Below, piece after piece: positions 6,413 through 15,754 of a stretch of DNA of 36,572 nucleotides. Under the pieces are notes generated by a model that did no database searches, was not told where the DNA came from, and saw only the letters and a program-made list of their open reading frames with translations. The stretch lies in the NCBI GenBank assembly GCA_018714805.1, contig DVMW01000006.1:1-36572 (forward strand), read 5' to 3'. Position 1 is the first letter of the stretch. The number at the start of each line of letters is the position of its first letter. The position numbers and the translations under genes are program-made. The DNA comes from Candidatus Fimenecus excrementigallinarum (GTDB lineage Bacteria; Bacillota; Clostridia; Oscillospirales; Acutalibacteraceae).

Positions 6413-8257
6413 TTAGTCCGACTTCCCGTGTGTATCGTCGTCCAGGTAGTACTGCGCCTGGGCGTTCCACAGCGCGGCGTATTTGCCGTTTTGGCGCAGG
6501 AGGTCGCGGTGCGTGCCGAGCTCGCAAAGCGCGCCGGCGTCGAACACGGCGATGCGGTCGCAAAATGCGCAGCCGGACAGCCGGTGCGAAATATATACCG
6601 CGGTTTTGCCGGCAACATAGGTGTGGAAGCGCCGGTAAATTTCCGCCTCCGCCTTCGGGTCGAGCGCGGCGGTCGGCTCGTCGAGCGCCACGACGGGCGC
6701 GTCCTTATACAGCGCCCGCGCGAGCGCCAGCTTCTGCGCTTCGCCGCCGGAGAGCTCCACGCCCGCTTCATCCAGCGTTTTGGTCATGTACGTCCGCTCC
6801 GCGTTGGGCAGCGCTTGCACGCGGGAGAGCAGGTTCGCCTTTTCGAGCGCATCCAAAAGCCTTGCGCGGTCCGCCGTTTCGCTTGCCGCCACGTTGTCCG
6901 CCAGCGGCACGGCAAAAACCGTATAATCCTGAAAGACGACGGCGTAAAGCGCCTCAAGGCTCTCTTTTGTATATTCGGGCAGCGGGTGGCCGTTGAGGAG
7001 AACCACGCCCTCGGTCGGGTCATACAGCCTGCAAAGCAGCTTCACAAACGTCGTTTTGCCCGAGCCGTTGCGGCCGACCGCGGCGAGGCTTTCGCCGGCG
7101 TGCAGCGTAAGGTTCACGTGCCGCAGCGCGTAAGACGCCGCGTTCGGATACCGGAACGAAACATCGCGAAACTCTATCTCGGCCGCGCCGCCGGCAAACG
7201 TGCGCGTGCCGTAGGTCATTTGCGCCTTCGTCTCCAAAATCTCGAAATAGATGCGCGACAGCGGCAAAATTTCCCGCAGCTTGCCGAACGTGTTGGCCAT
7301 CATCATAATCCCGTTGATAATCTGCAAAAATGCGCCGCAGTAAAGCACCAGCGCATGGGCGGGGAACAGCCCCAGAAGCCCCTTGACGCCGATGAACCAG
7401 TAGACGCCGAAGCCCGCGAGCGCCCCGAGCACCGCGACGAACGAGCTGGTCTTTGCGGTGTGCAGGGAGACGCGGCGCAGCGTGGCCTCGCCGTCGGTCA
7501 AAATGGCCGTCGTCGCCAGGCGGTCAATCAGCGGCTGCTCTTTATACAGGCGGATTTCCTTGCCGGTCCGGTAGTCGCCGAACACCTCCAAAAAGCAATA
7601 AAACACGCGGTCGAGCTCGGCGTAGGCTTCGTTGGCCTTGAGATACGACTTGTTGATATGCGCCGCCAGCGCCAGGATAACGCCCGCCATGGCGAGAATG
7701 ACGCCCAGCAGCGCAGCAAGGAACACCGGGCGCTCGAAGAAGCTCTCGCCGGTCGTGCGGAAGCCGAGCCGCAAAAGCGGGAACAAAAGGACGAGCGAAA
7801 TCGAGAAGGTGAAAAGCCCGCTTAAAAACCGGAAGGTGGTCCAGACAAAATACGGGAAGCGCGCCCAGCGGCTCTGCTCCGCTTCGGTGTGCTTGTGCAA
7901 AAGCGTCCGAAAGTCGGGGTCCTCGAGCGTCCGGCAGTCGGCGCCGAACAGCTTGTCCGCGATGCGGCGGTTTTCCTTGGAAAGCAAAAGGCGGCGCTGA
8001 TTTTCGCTGTAATCCTCCAAAAAAGCGGACAGGAAAAACAAAATGAGATTGACCGCAAGCGCCAAAGCAAGCAGCGGCAGCAGCGCGCGAAACGACGCGC
8101 CGGCCGTCAGACGCTCGATAAGCCTTGCCGAAAACAGGATGTTCACGAACGGCTGGACGGCGACGGCGGCGGCCTGCAGCGCCGCCGCGGGCAGAGCGCG
8201 AGGCTCTAAGGCATGAATCTCCCGGTAAATTTTAAAAATCAGCCTTCCCTTACGCAT
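6413..8257 (-). CDS. ABC exporter subunit (fused membrane and ATPase domains), second of a pair
   Basis: A 614-residue exporter half. The N-terminal about 340 residues hold the hydrophobic membrane domain. The ATPase domain has Walker A GRNGSGKTT (about residue 394), signature LSGGEAQK (about 499), Walker B VVALDEPTAALDP (about 517) with the catalytic Glu, and the switch His in YISHRLSG. Its start codon overlaps the last eight bases of the partner gene (ATGCGTAA), so translation is coupled and the two probably form a heterodimer. Both ATPase domains look catalytically complete, unlike many heterodimeric exporters in which one site is degenerate. The substrate is unknown. Cytidine deaminase is the first gene of the operon. 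Confidence 0.88.
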   Translation of the reverse strand: MRKGRLIFKIYREIHALEPRALPAAALQAAAVAVQPFVNILFSARLIERLTAGASFRALLPLLALALAVNLILFFLSAFLEDYSENQRRLLLSKENRRIADKLFGADCRTLEDPDFRTLLHKHTEAEQSRWARFPYFVWTTFRFLSGLFTFSISLVLLFPLLRLGFRTTGESFFERPVFLAALLGVILAMAGVILALAAHINKSYLKANEAYAELDRVFYCFLEVFGDYRTGKEIRLYKEQPLIDRLATTAILTDGEATLRRVSLHTAKTSSFVAVLGALAGFGVYWFIGVKGLLGLFPAHALVLYCGAFLQIINGIMMMANTFGKLREILPLSRIYFEILETKAQMTYGTRTFAGGAAEIEFRDVSFRYPNAASYALRHVNLTLHAGESLAAVGRNGSGKTTFVKLLCRLYDPTEGVVLLNGHPLPEYTKESLEALYAVVFQDYTVFAVPLADNVAASETADRARLLDALEKANLLSRVQALPNAERTYMTKTLDEAGVELSGGEAQKLALARALYKDAPVVALDEPTAALDPKAEAEIYRRFHTYVAGKTAVYISHRLSGCAFCDRIAVFDAGALCELGTHRDLLRQNGKYAALWNAQAQYYLDDDTHGKSD

Positions 8258-10031
8258 GGCGCACCTCCGCTTCCCGGTACGCTTCGCTTTGCAGGCGGTA
8301 CATCCGGTAATACGCGCCCTTTAGCGCCATGAGCTCCTCGTGCGTGCCGCTTTCCAAAATGCAGCCGTCCTCCAAAAACAGGATGCGGTCGCAAAAGCGC
8401 GTAGAGGAAAGGCGGTGCGAAATGAAAAAGGAAATTTTATCGCGCGTCAGCTCCCGGTACTGCAAATACAGCTCGTTTTCCGAGATGGGGTCGAGCGCGG
8501 CGGTCGGCTCGTCGAGCACCAGGACGGGCGCGTCCTTATATATCGCTTTGGCGAGCAGCAGCTTTTGCTTTTCCCCGCCCGAAAAATCCACCGCGTCGGG
8601 ATAAACGTCGCGGCGCAGACGCGTTTGCAGCCCCGCCGGCAAGGCGCGGACCTTATCGGCGACGCCCGCCTGTTCGAGCGCGGCAAAAAGGCGGTCTTCT
8701 TCCCAGCCGCTTTCGGCCGAGAGGTTTTCGGCCAGCGTCATCGGCAGGAAGCTGCTCTCCTGGAATACGACGGAAAAAAGGTCGAAGCGGTCCTCGTCGT
8801 GCCGGCAGCGCACGCCGTTTACCAGAACCGCCCCGTCGTTTGGCGCGTACAGCCCGCACAAAAGTTTTACGACCGTCGTTTTGCCCGCGCCGTTTTCCCC
8901 GACAATCGCAATGTTCTCTCCGGCGCGCACGGTAAAGGACAGGTCGCGCACCGCGGGCGCGTCGGCGCCGGGATAGGCAAAGGTAACGTGGGAAAACGCA
9001 ATCGAGTCAACCGCGCCCGCTTCGGCGGCGGGCTTTGGCTGCGGCGCGTCCTCCTGCACATAGGCGCGGTACGCCGCGCAGTCCATGCAGCAGCGCTCCA
9101 GCCTTGCATAGGACGAGACCAGCCGCACCGTCCAGTTGGAAAATCCGGTCAGGACGCCGAAATAGAAAAGAAAATCCGAAACGGACAGCGCGTTTTGCGC
9201 GGTCAGATACACCAAATACAGATACGCCACGCTTTGGCGCACAAGGTTCAGCAGCGCCCGCGTGCCGCTTGCGGCCGCCGACACGCGCAGATAGGCGGCA
9301 ACCGCGCCCTCCGCCTTGGCAAGCACGGCGGCAAGCGCACGGATGCAATAGGCGGAAAAGCCGTAGATTTTGATTTCCTTGGCGGCCGCGCCGTTTTTGG
9401 AAAGCGCGTAAAAATAATCGAGCTGCTGGGAAAAACGCGCGAACGCCCCGGTGGCCTCCTCCTGCCTGCGGCCGAGGCCGCGCAGCAGGAAAAACTCGCC
9501 GGCGCAGGTCAAAAGCACCAGCGCAATCATCCAGAAGCTGACGCGGTACAGCAGCGCGCAGGACGCTAAGGTCCCGACAGCGCAGACGGAAATGTCGCAG
9601 CAGACCTCCAAAAAGTCCGCCCCCGCCGAGAACCGGGCGTTGTAAAAGGCCTCCGCCCGCGCGCGGCGCTGCCGCCCCGCAAGGCTTTCCAGCTGCGCAT
9701 AGGGAAGCCGCATGGTTTGGCGGAACGCCCCGACGGCATAGCGCATCCGGATAATCCGCGCGCTGCCGCGGATAAGCTCCTTCATGAACGGGTCCATCCA
9801 GATGGTGAGCGCGAGCAGGCAGCTCAAAAGCGCAACCGCCGCCGTCATGCGGCCGATGGAAACGCGGCTGTAAATGCCGTCGAGCAGAACCTTTGGAATG
9901 AGCGCGGTGACGATGGGCTGCAAAACGAGCGCGGGCAGCCGCACCAGGCAGAAGCCGAAACTGCGCGCGTCCCACGCCTTCCAGTTGCGCAGCATATAGC
10001 GCACTTCCCCGTGCATTTCCCGAAGTCGCAT
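8250..10031 (-). CDS. ABC exporter subunit (fused membrane and ATPase domains), first of a pair
   Basis: A 593-residue exporter half with membrane domain (residues about 20-320) and ATPase domain: Walker A GENGAGKTT (about 377), signature FSGGEKQK (about 480), Walker B VLVLDEPTAALDP (about 502) and FISHRLSS (about 534). AAGGGGGGA lies six bases before ATG 10031. It starts 24 bases after the cytidine deaminase stop and overlaps the second subunit by eight bases, so the three genes form one operon. Family knowledge: such pairs export peptides, lipids or drugs. Nothing nearby (no precursor peptide, no peptidase domain) fixes the cargo. Confidence 0.88.
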   Translation of the reverse strand: MRLREMHGEVRYMLRNWKAWDARSFGFCLVRLPALVLQPIVTALIPKVLLDGIYSRVSIGRMTAAVALLSCLLALTIWMDPFMKELIRGSARIIRMRYAVGAFRQTMRLPYAQLESLAGRQRRARAEAFYNARFSAGADFLEVCCDISVCAVGTLASCALLYRVSFWMIALVLLTCAGEFFLLRGLGRRQEEATGAFARFSQQLDYFYALSKNGAAAKEIKIYGFSAYCIRALAAVLAKAEGAVAAYLRVSAAASGTRALLNLVRQSVAYLYLVYLTAQNALSVSDFLFYFGVLTGFSNWTVRLVSSYARLERCCMDCAAYRAYVQEDAPQPKPAAEAGAVDSIAFSHVTFAYPGADAPAVRDLSFTVRAGENIAIVGENGAGKTTVVKLLCGLYAPNDGAVLVNGVRCRHDEDRFDLFSVVFQESSFLPMTLAENLSAESGWEEDRLFAALEQAGVADKVRALPAGLQTRLRRDVYPDAVDFSGGEKQKLLLAKAIYKDAPVLVLDEPTAALDPISENELYLQYRELTRDKISFFISHRLSSTRFCDRILFLEDGCILESGTHEELMALKGAYYRMYRLQSEAYREAEVRHA

Positions 10032-10054
10032 CGAAAGTCCCCCCTTTTTAAATT

Positions 10055-10468
10055 TCAGCCGGTCGGTTCCCCCATGGAAAACGCGTACGGCAAAAGCTCG
10101 GACAAGGTGTGCGCCTCACACGCGAGCGCATCGTCGCCGAAAAAGATTTTGAAATCCGGCGCGCAAAACTCCGCAAACGCCTGGCGGCATACGCCGCACG
10201 GGGTGCAGAAGGGCTGATACGCGCCGTCCCTGCCGCAGCCGACGACGGCGATGGCCTCAAAATCCGTCTCCCCCTCGCTGACCGCTTTAAACAAGGCGAC
10301 ACGCTCGGCGCAGACGGTGGGCGAAAAGCTTTTGTTTTCGATGTTGCAGCCGAGGTAGACCCTGCCGCTTTTTGTCAGCAGCGCCGCGCCCACCCGAAAT
10401 CCCGAATACGGCGCGTAGGCGTGCTTTTGCGCGTCGAGCGCGCACATGACCAGCTCCTGCGGCGTCAT
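10055..10468 (-). CDS. cdd: Cytidine deaminase (homotetrameric type)
   Basis: A 137-residue protein with the zinc site of the small cytidine deaminases: CAE (Cys53, catalytic Glu55) and PCGVC (Cys91, Cys94). AYAPYSGFRVGAAL and GCNIENKSF, also diagnostic, line the substrate pocket. It converts (deoxy)cytidine to (deoxy)uridine for pyrimidine salvage in the cytosol. The start at 10468 is chosen because GGGGAG sits nine bases upstream; the ATG four codons earlier directly abuts that site. It is the first gene of a unit with the two ABC exporter subunits, an unusual pairing. Confidence 0.93.
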   Translation of the reverse strand: MTPQELVMCALDAQKHAYAPYSGFRVGAALLTKSGRVYLGCNIENKSFSPTVCAERVALFKAVSEGETDFEAIAVVGCGRDGAYQPFCTPCGVCRQAFAEFCAPDFKIFFGDDALACEAHTLSELLPYAFSMGEPTG

Positions 10469-10501
10469 GTTTTGCATCTCCCCTTTCGGCTTTCTGCCCC
10501 C

Positions 10502-10530
10502 ATTGTACAAAAGGCGCCGGAAAAAATCAA
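10502..10530 (-). promoter_or_regulatory. Promoter of the cdd-ABC operon
   Basis: On the minus strand TTGATT (10525-10530) and TACAAT (10502-10507) are separated by 17 bases, 34 bases before the start codon. Confidence 0.7.
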
Positions 10531-10602
10531 CCTGTCCGCGCTTCTTTTTGCCGCGGCCGCGCCATATACAATACGGAAACAGTTTGGTTTGGAGGCGGCG
10601 AC

Positions 10603-11877
10603 ATGGATACTTTACGATACGGCAGCCGGGGCACGGCGGTGCAATATTTGCAGCTCGCGCTGCAGCGGGCGGGCTTTTCGATTGCGCTCGACGGCATTTT
10701 CGGGGCGCGCACGCTCGACGCGGTGCGCAGCTTCCAGCAGCAAAACGCGCTTTCCCCCGACGGCATCGTCGGCAAGCGCACCTGGGCTTCTCTTATGCCG
10801 TACTTAAAGGGCTACACGACGCATAAGATTCGCGCCGGGGACACGTTTTTCGCCCTGGCCGAGCGCTACGGCACGACGCTGCGGCGCATTTTGCTTGCCA
10901 ACCCGACGCTTGACCCGCGCAATTTGCAAATCGGCACGGTCGTGTACATCCCCTTTGATTTCCCGCTTGTGCCCGAGAACGTCCCGTACTCCTCGGTGCT
11001 CAGCGAGGCCGTCATAGAGGGGCTTACGGTGCGCTACCCGTTTTTTACAAGCGCCGCCGTCGGGCGCAGCGTCATGGGCAAGCCGCTTTGCGTTCTGCGC
11101 TGCGGCAGGGGCGGCAAGGAAATTTTTTACAACGCCGCGCACCATGCGAACGAATGGCTGACGACGCCGGTGCTTTTAAAATTCGCAGAGGATTACGGCG
11201 AGAGCTACGCGTCGGGCGGGGAGATAGGCGGCGTGCTTGCGGCGGAGCTGTTCCGCGCCTATTCGCTGTATCTGCTGCCGATGGTCAACCCCGACGGCGT
11301 GGATTTGGTGACCGGGCTTCTGCACGCGGGCGGGTACTACAACAGCGCCCTGCGGCTGTCGCAGCGCTACCCGGAAATCCCGTTCCCCGACGGGTGGAAG
11401 GCGAACATTGCGGGGGTGGATTTGAACCTCCAGTACCCGGCGAACTGGGAGGAGGCAAAGCGCATCAAATACGAGCAGGGCTTCACCTCCCCGGCCCCGC
11501 GCGACTTTGTGGGCAGCGCACCCTTAACCGCGCCGGAGAGCTACGCGGTCTATGACTTCACGCGGCGCCACGACTTCAGGCTGACGCTGTCCTATCACAG
11601 CCAGGGGCGGCTTATCTACTGGAAATACCTCGATTATGAGCCGGCGCGCTCGCGGCAGATTGTCGAATTTTTCGGGGGTGTGAGCGGCTACGCGGTGGAG
11701 GAAACGCCGTATGCGTCGGGCTTTGCGGGGTACAAGGACTGGTTCATTGCGACCTTTGACCGGCCGGGGTACACCATAGAGGTCGGCGTCGGGCAGAACC
11801 CGCTGCCGCTGCAGCAGTTCCCGGAAATTTACCGGGAAAATCTCGGAATTCTCGTCGGCGGCATGACGCAAATCTGA
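10603..11877 (+). CDS. Peptidoglycan-binding/LysM/M14 zinc carboxypeptidase (gamma-D-Glu-diamino acid endopeptidase-like)
   Basis: The 424-residue protein has three parts: a PG_binding_1 domain (residues about 5-66, with LDGIFGARTLDAVRSFQ and DGIVGKRTW), a LysM domain (about 73-118, HKIRAGDTFFALAERYGTT to GTVVYIP), and an M14 peptidase domain. Zinc ligands are His181 and Glu184 in HHANE and His332 in SYHSQG, with catalytic Glu393 in YTIEVGVG. This order matches endopeptidases that cut the gamma-D-Glu to diaminopimelate bond in muropeptides, often linked to sporulation or wall turnover. No signal peptide is seen, so it may act in the mother cell or cytoplasm, or leave by another path. GGAGG lies seven bases before the ATG. 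It stands alone, convergent with mtnA, with a shared terminator. Confidence 0.9.
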   Translation: MDTLRYGSRGTAVQYLQLALQRAGFSIALDGIFGARTLDAVRSFQQQNALSPDGIVGKRTWASLMPYLKGYTTHKIRAGDTFFALAERYGTTLRRILLANPTLDPRNLQIGTVVYIPFDFPLVPENVPYSSVLSEAVIEGLTVRYPFFTSAAVGRSVMGKPLCVLRCGRGGKEIFYNAAHHANEWLTTPVLLKFAEDYGESYASGGEIGGVLAAELFRAYSLYLLPMVNPDGVDLVTGLLHAGGYYNSALRLSQRYPEIPFPDGWKANIAGVDLNLQYPANWEEAKRIKYEQGFTSPAPRDFVGSAPLTAPESYAVYDFTRRHDFRLTLSYHSQGRLIYWKYLDYEPARSRQIVEFFGGVSGYAVEETPYASGFAGYKDWFIATFDRPGYTIEVGVGQNPLPLQQFPEIYRENLGILVGGMTQI

Positions 11878-11888
11878 AAAAGCGGCAT

Positions 11889-11920
11889 AAAAAAAGCCCG
11901 AGCGCGTCTCGGGCTTTTTT
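11889..11920. terminator. Bidirectional terminator between the M14 peptidase gene and mtnA
   Basis: GCCCGAG (11896-11902) pairs with CTCGGGC (11908-11914), with an A-run on the left and a T-run on the right, between two convergent genes. Confidence 0.9.
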
Positions 11921-11927
11921 GTATCGT

Positions 11928-12968
<1,041 letters not shown>

Positions 12969-12984
12969 AAGCTCCCTCACGTGG

Positions 12985-13004
12985 GTAAAGCAAAATTGCT
13001 TTAC
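12985..13004. repeat. Intercistronic palindrome at the pnp stop codon
   Basis: GTAAAGCAA and TTGCTTTAC form a 20-base perfect palindrome spanning the pnp stop codon and lying 16 bases before the mtnA start. No T-run follows. It may tune mtnA translation or mRNA decay. Confidence 0.5.
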
Positions 13005-13813
13005 AGATTTTGCAGAATCGCCGTAACAAGCCGTTCCAGCCGCGCGCCGTTTTGCCGGCCCGCTTCGAGCACCTCTTCCTCGGTAAGCTTCTGCGGCAGG
13101 ACGCCCGCCGCCATATTGGAGATTAAAGAAAAGGCGAGCACGCGCATCCCGCAGTGGTTCGCGGCGATAACCTCGGGCACGGTGGACATCCCCACCGCGT
13201 CCGCGCCAAGCGTCCGGAAGGCGCGGATTTCGGCCGGGGTCTCATAGCTCGGCCCCTGGCAGGCAAGGTAAACGCCTTTACAGAGTCGGATGCCGCACGC
13301 GGCGGCGCAGCGCTCGGCCAGCGCGCGTAGCGCCGGGTCATACGCATAGCTCATGTCCGGGAACCGCGGCCCGAGGGTCCCGTCGTTGGGCCCGACAAGC
13401 GGGTTTTGGCCGGTAAAATTGATGTGGTCCTCGATAAGCATCAAATCGCCCACCGAAAAGCCGGTGTTTATCCCACCGGCCGCGTTGGTGGCGAGCAGAA
13501 TTTCCGCGCCGAGTCCCCGCATGACGCGCACGGGCAGCGCGACGTCCCGGGCGGAATGTCCCTCGTACAAATGCAGCCGCCCCTGCATACACACAACCGG
13601 CACGCCGGCAAGGCGGCCGAACAGGAAGCGCCCCCTGTGCCCGGGCGCGGTGGAAACCGGGAAGCCGGGCAGCGACGCGTAGTCGACGGCCGACGCGTCT
13701 TCGAGCCGGTCGCCGAGCGCCCCGAGGCCGGAGCCGAGAATCACGGCGGCCCTTGGCGTTTCTTTGCAATAAGGGCGCAGAAGGTCGAGGTAAGCCCGCA
13801 CCGTATCAGCCAT
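13001..13813 (-). CDS. Purine nucleoside phosphorylase family, candidate methylthioinosine phosphorylase
   Basis: A 270-residue trimeric-type PNP. Motifs are VILGSGLG, the phosphate-binding GHRGRFLFG, GRLHLYEGH, TNAAGG, GPSYETPAEIR (base-binding Glu) and ISNMAAG (the Asn that selects 6-oxopurines). Set against my memory of Bacillus PunA, whose matching segment reads LSHDEV, the His that contacts the ribose 5'-OH is Glu here (LTEEEV). ATG 13813 overlaps the end of the deaminase gene (ATGGCTGA), with GGAGG nine bases upstream inside it; a longer in-frame reading lacks a site. Placed between MTA deaminase and mtnA, it would cleave methylthioinosine to hypoxanthine and methylthioribose-1-phosphate, as in Pseudomonas. 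Ordinary inosine/guanosine phosphorolysis is the alternative. Confidence 0.88.
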   Translation of the reverse strand: MADTVRAYLDLLRPYCKETPRAAVILGSGLGALGDRLEDASAVDYASLPGFPVSTAPGHRGRFLFGRLAGVPVVCMQGRLHLYEGHSARDVALPVRVMRGLGAEILLATNAAGGINTGFSVGDLMLIEDHINFTGQNPLVGPNDGTLGPRFPDMSYAYDPALRALAERCAAACGIRLCKGVYLACQGPSYETPAEIRAFRTLGADAVGMSTVPEVIAANHCGMRVLAFSLISNMAAGVLPQKLTEEEVLEAGRQNGARLERLVTAILQNL

Positions 13814-15104
13814 GGGACGCCACCTCCACGCGAATGCGCGCCGCGCGCGCCTCGACCTCAAATTTTACCTTTTCGATATCTATCGTCGGGAACTTGCCGT
13901 CGCGGTAAAGCACGCGGCCGTCCACCATGGTAAGCAGCACCCCGGCGCCGGAGGCGGCGTAGACCAGGTTGTTGACGGTATCGTGGTGCGGGGTCATGCG
14001 CACCGTATGGAGGTCGACGACCTGCAAATCGGCGCGCCAGCCCTCTTTCACACGCCCGCAGTCCGTGCGTCCCTGGGCGATATATCCGTTTTCGGTCGCC
14101 ATTTTCAGCGCCGTGCGCTCCGAGAGCACGTCCGGCCGGCGCAGAAAGCCCTTGGGCAGCAGGGCGCAGAGGTACAGCTCCTTGTACATATCCAAATTGT
14201 TGTTGGAGGCGGCGGAGTCGGTGCCAATCGCGACGTTGACGCCGTTTTCCAGCAGCCGGACCGTGTCGCACACGCCGCTGCCGAGCTTCAAATTGCTTGC
14301 GGGGTTCGTCGCAACCGAAACGCCGGCGGCGCGGAAAATCTCCACGTCCTGCGGCTCGACCCAGACGCAATGCGCCGCCGTGGTCGGGACTTGGAACACG
14401 CCGCACGCCGAAAACAGCGCGGCGGGGGTCAGCCCATAGCGCGCCTTGCATTCCCTGTGCTCCTTTTCGGTCTCGGACAAATGGATGTGCGCGCGCACGC
14501 CGTGGTCGGCGGCAATTTTGGCAAACTGCTCGATTATCGTACGGCGGTTCGTATACTCGGCGTGCAGGCTCATGTCGATTTGGATGCGGCCGTCCCCCGT
14601 CCCCTGCCATTCGGCCAAAATGCGCTCGCTTTCCTGAAAGCTTTGCAGCGCGTGGATGTCGCCGTCCCGGAAGCTCGTAATCGCGCGGCTGAAATTACAC
14701 TTCATGCCGCTGTCGCGCACGGCGCGCAGGACGTCGTCGGAAAAATAGTACATATCCGAAAACGAGGTTGTGCCCGTCGAGACCATCTCGGCTATGGCGA
14801 GCAGCGCCGCAAAGTACGCGTCCTCGCCCTGTATGCGGTCCTCAAACGGGAACACCCGCTCATTGAGCCACCGGTCGAGCGGCAAATTTTCGGCATAGCC
14901 GCGCAGCAGCGTCATGGGCGTATGGGTATGGGCGTTGACAAAGCCCGGCAGCAGCAGCCGGTTCTGCCCGTCGTACCGCTCGCCGAAGTCACCCGGCGGA
15001 CACGTATCCCCGACATAGGCGATGCGCCCGTTTTGCACGGCGACGTATTGGTGCTCGGCGACGGTCCCGTCCGGCGTTAAAACGGCGATATCCGCAAACA
15101 GCAT
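13806..15104 (-). CDS. mtaD: 5-methylthioadenosine/S-adenosylhomocysteine deaminase
   Basis: A 432-residue amidohydrolase of the MtaD/SSNA type. Metal and catalytic residues sit in GFVNAHTHTPM, HIHLSETEKE, AHCVW and IGTDSAASNNNLD. It deaminates MTA to methylthioinosine and SAH to inosylhomocysteine. ATG 15104 is preferred: GAGG lies six bases upstream. The GTG at 15116 overlaps the upstream stop (GTGA) and is a possible alternative. It overlaps pnp by eight bases, so the two are translationally coupled, and it feeds the next two enzymes of the operon. It could also serve as a broader adenosine-type deaminase, but context favours MTA. Confidence 0.92.
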   Translation of the reverse strand: MLFADIAVLTPDGTVAEHQYVAVQNGRIAYVGDTCPPGDFGERYDGQNRLLLPGFVNAHTHTPMTLLRGYAENLPLDRWLNERVFPFEDRIQGEDAYFAALLAIAEMVSTGTTSFSDMYYFSDDVLRAVRDSGMKCNFSRAITSFRDGDIHALQSFQESERILAEWQGTGDGRIQIDMSLHAEYTNRRTIIEQFAKIAADHGVRAHIHLSETEKEHRECKARYGLTPAALFSACGVFQVPTTAAHCVWVEPQDVEIFRAAGVSVATNPASNLKLGSGVCDTVRLLENGVNVAIGTDSAASNNNLDMYKELYLCALLPKGFLRRPDVLSERTALKMATENGYIAQGRTDCGRVKEGWRADLQVVDLHTVRMTPHHDTVNNLVYAASGAGVLLTMVDGRVLYRDGKFPTIDIEKVKFEVEARAARIRVEVASHG

Positions 15105-15112
15105 ATCCTGCC

Positions 15113-15718
15113 TCACTTTTCTTCATACGGCACAATGGCGACGGATTCCATCACCACGTCGCGCGTGGGCTTGTTCATAAAGAAATCGACCGGCACCGCG
15201 GCTATGGCGTCGACCACGTCCATGCCGTCGAACACCTGCCCGAACACGGTGTGGTGGTAATCGAGCCACGGCGTGCCGCCGAGCGTTTCATAGGCGCGCA
15301 CGCATTCGGTCGGGAAGGCCTCCTCCGAGGCGGCCTCGAGCTGGTCGAGCATATCCGACGACACCTCGCTCGCCTGCACAATGAAAAACTGGCTGCCGTT
15401 CGTGCCGGGCCCGGCGTTCGCCATGGACAGCGCGCCGCGCAGGTTGTGCAGCAGCGGGGTGAACTCATCCTCGAAGCTCTCGCCCCAGATGCTCTCGCCG
15501 CCCATCCCCGAGCCCGTCGGGTCGCCGCCCTGAATCATAAAATCCTGAATCACGCGGTGAAAGATAAGGCCGTTATAGTACCCGTTTTTCGCATGGGTCT
15601 TGAAATTTTCAACGGCCTTGGGCGCGTATTCGGGGAACAGGCGGACGCGCACCGTCCCCATATTGGTCTGAATCTCGGCAATCTCTTCGCCGGCCTTCGG
15701 CAGTTCGGTTTGCAGCAT
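15113..15718 (-). CDS. Cyclophilin-type peptidyl-prolyl cis-trans isomerase
   Basis: A 201-residue cyclophilin with the catalytic [19 protein letters not shown] region (Arg, Phe, Gln), [17 protein letters not shown] and a late [15 protein letters not shown]. It assists proline isomerisation during folding. No signal peptide or lipobox, so cytoplasmic. An insert of about 30 residues ([23 protein letters not shown] region) between the core strands makes it longer than the minimal 165-residue fold. AAGGAGG precedes ATG 15718. It follows pflA at 36 bases and ends next to the mtaD start. No functional tie to the salvage enzymes is evident, so it may simply share the promoter. Confidence 0.92.
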   Translation of the reverse strand: MLQTELPKAGEEIAEIQTNMGTVRVRLFPEYAPKAVENFKTHAKNGYYNGLIFHRVIQDFMIQGGDPTGSGMGGESIWGESFEDEFTPLLHNLRGALSMANAGPGTNGSQFFIVQASEVSSDMLDQLEAASEEAFPTECVRAYETLGGTPWLDYHHTVFGQVFDGMDVVDAIAAVPVDFFMNKPTRDVVMESVAIVPYEEK

Positions 15719-15754
15719 AATGCTTCCTCCTTATATAACGCTTTTTCGGCTTTG

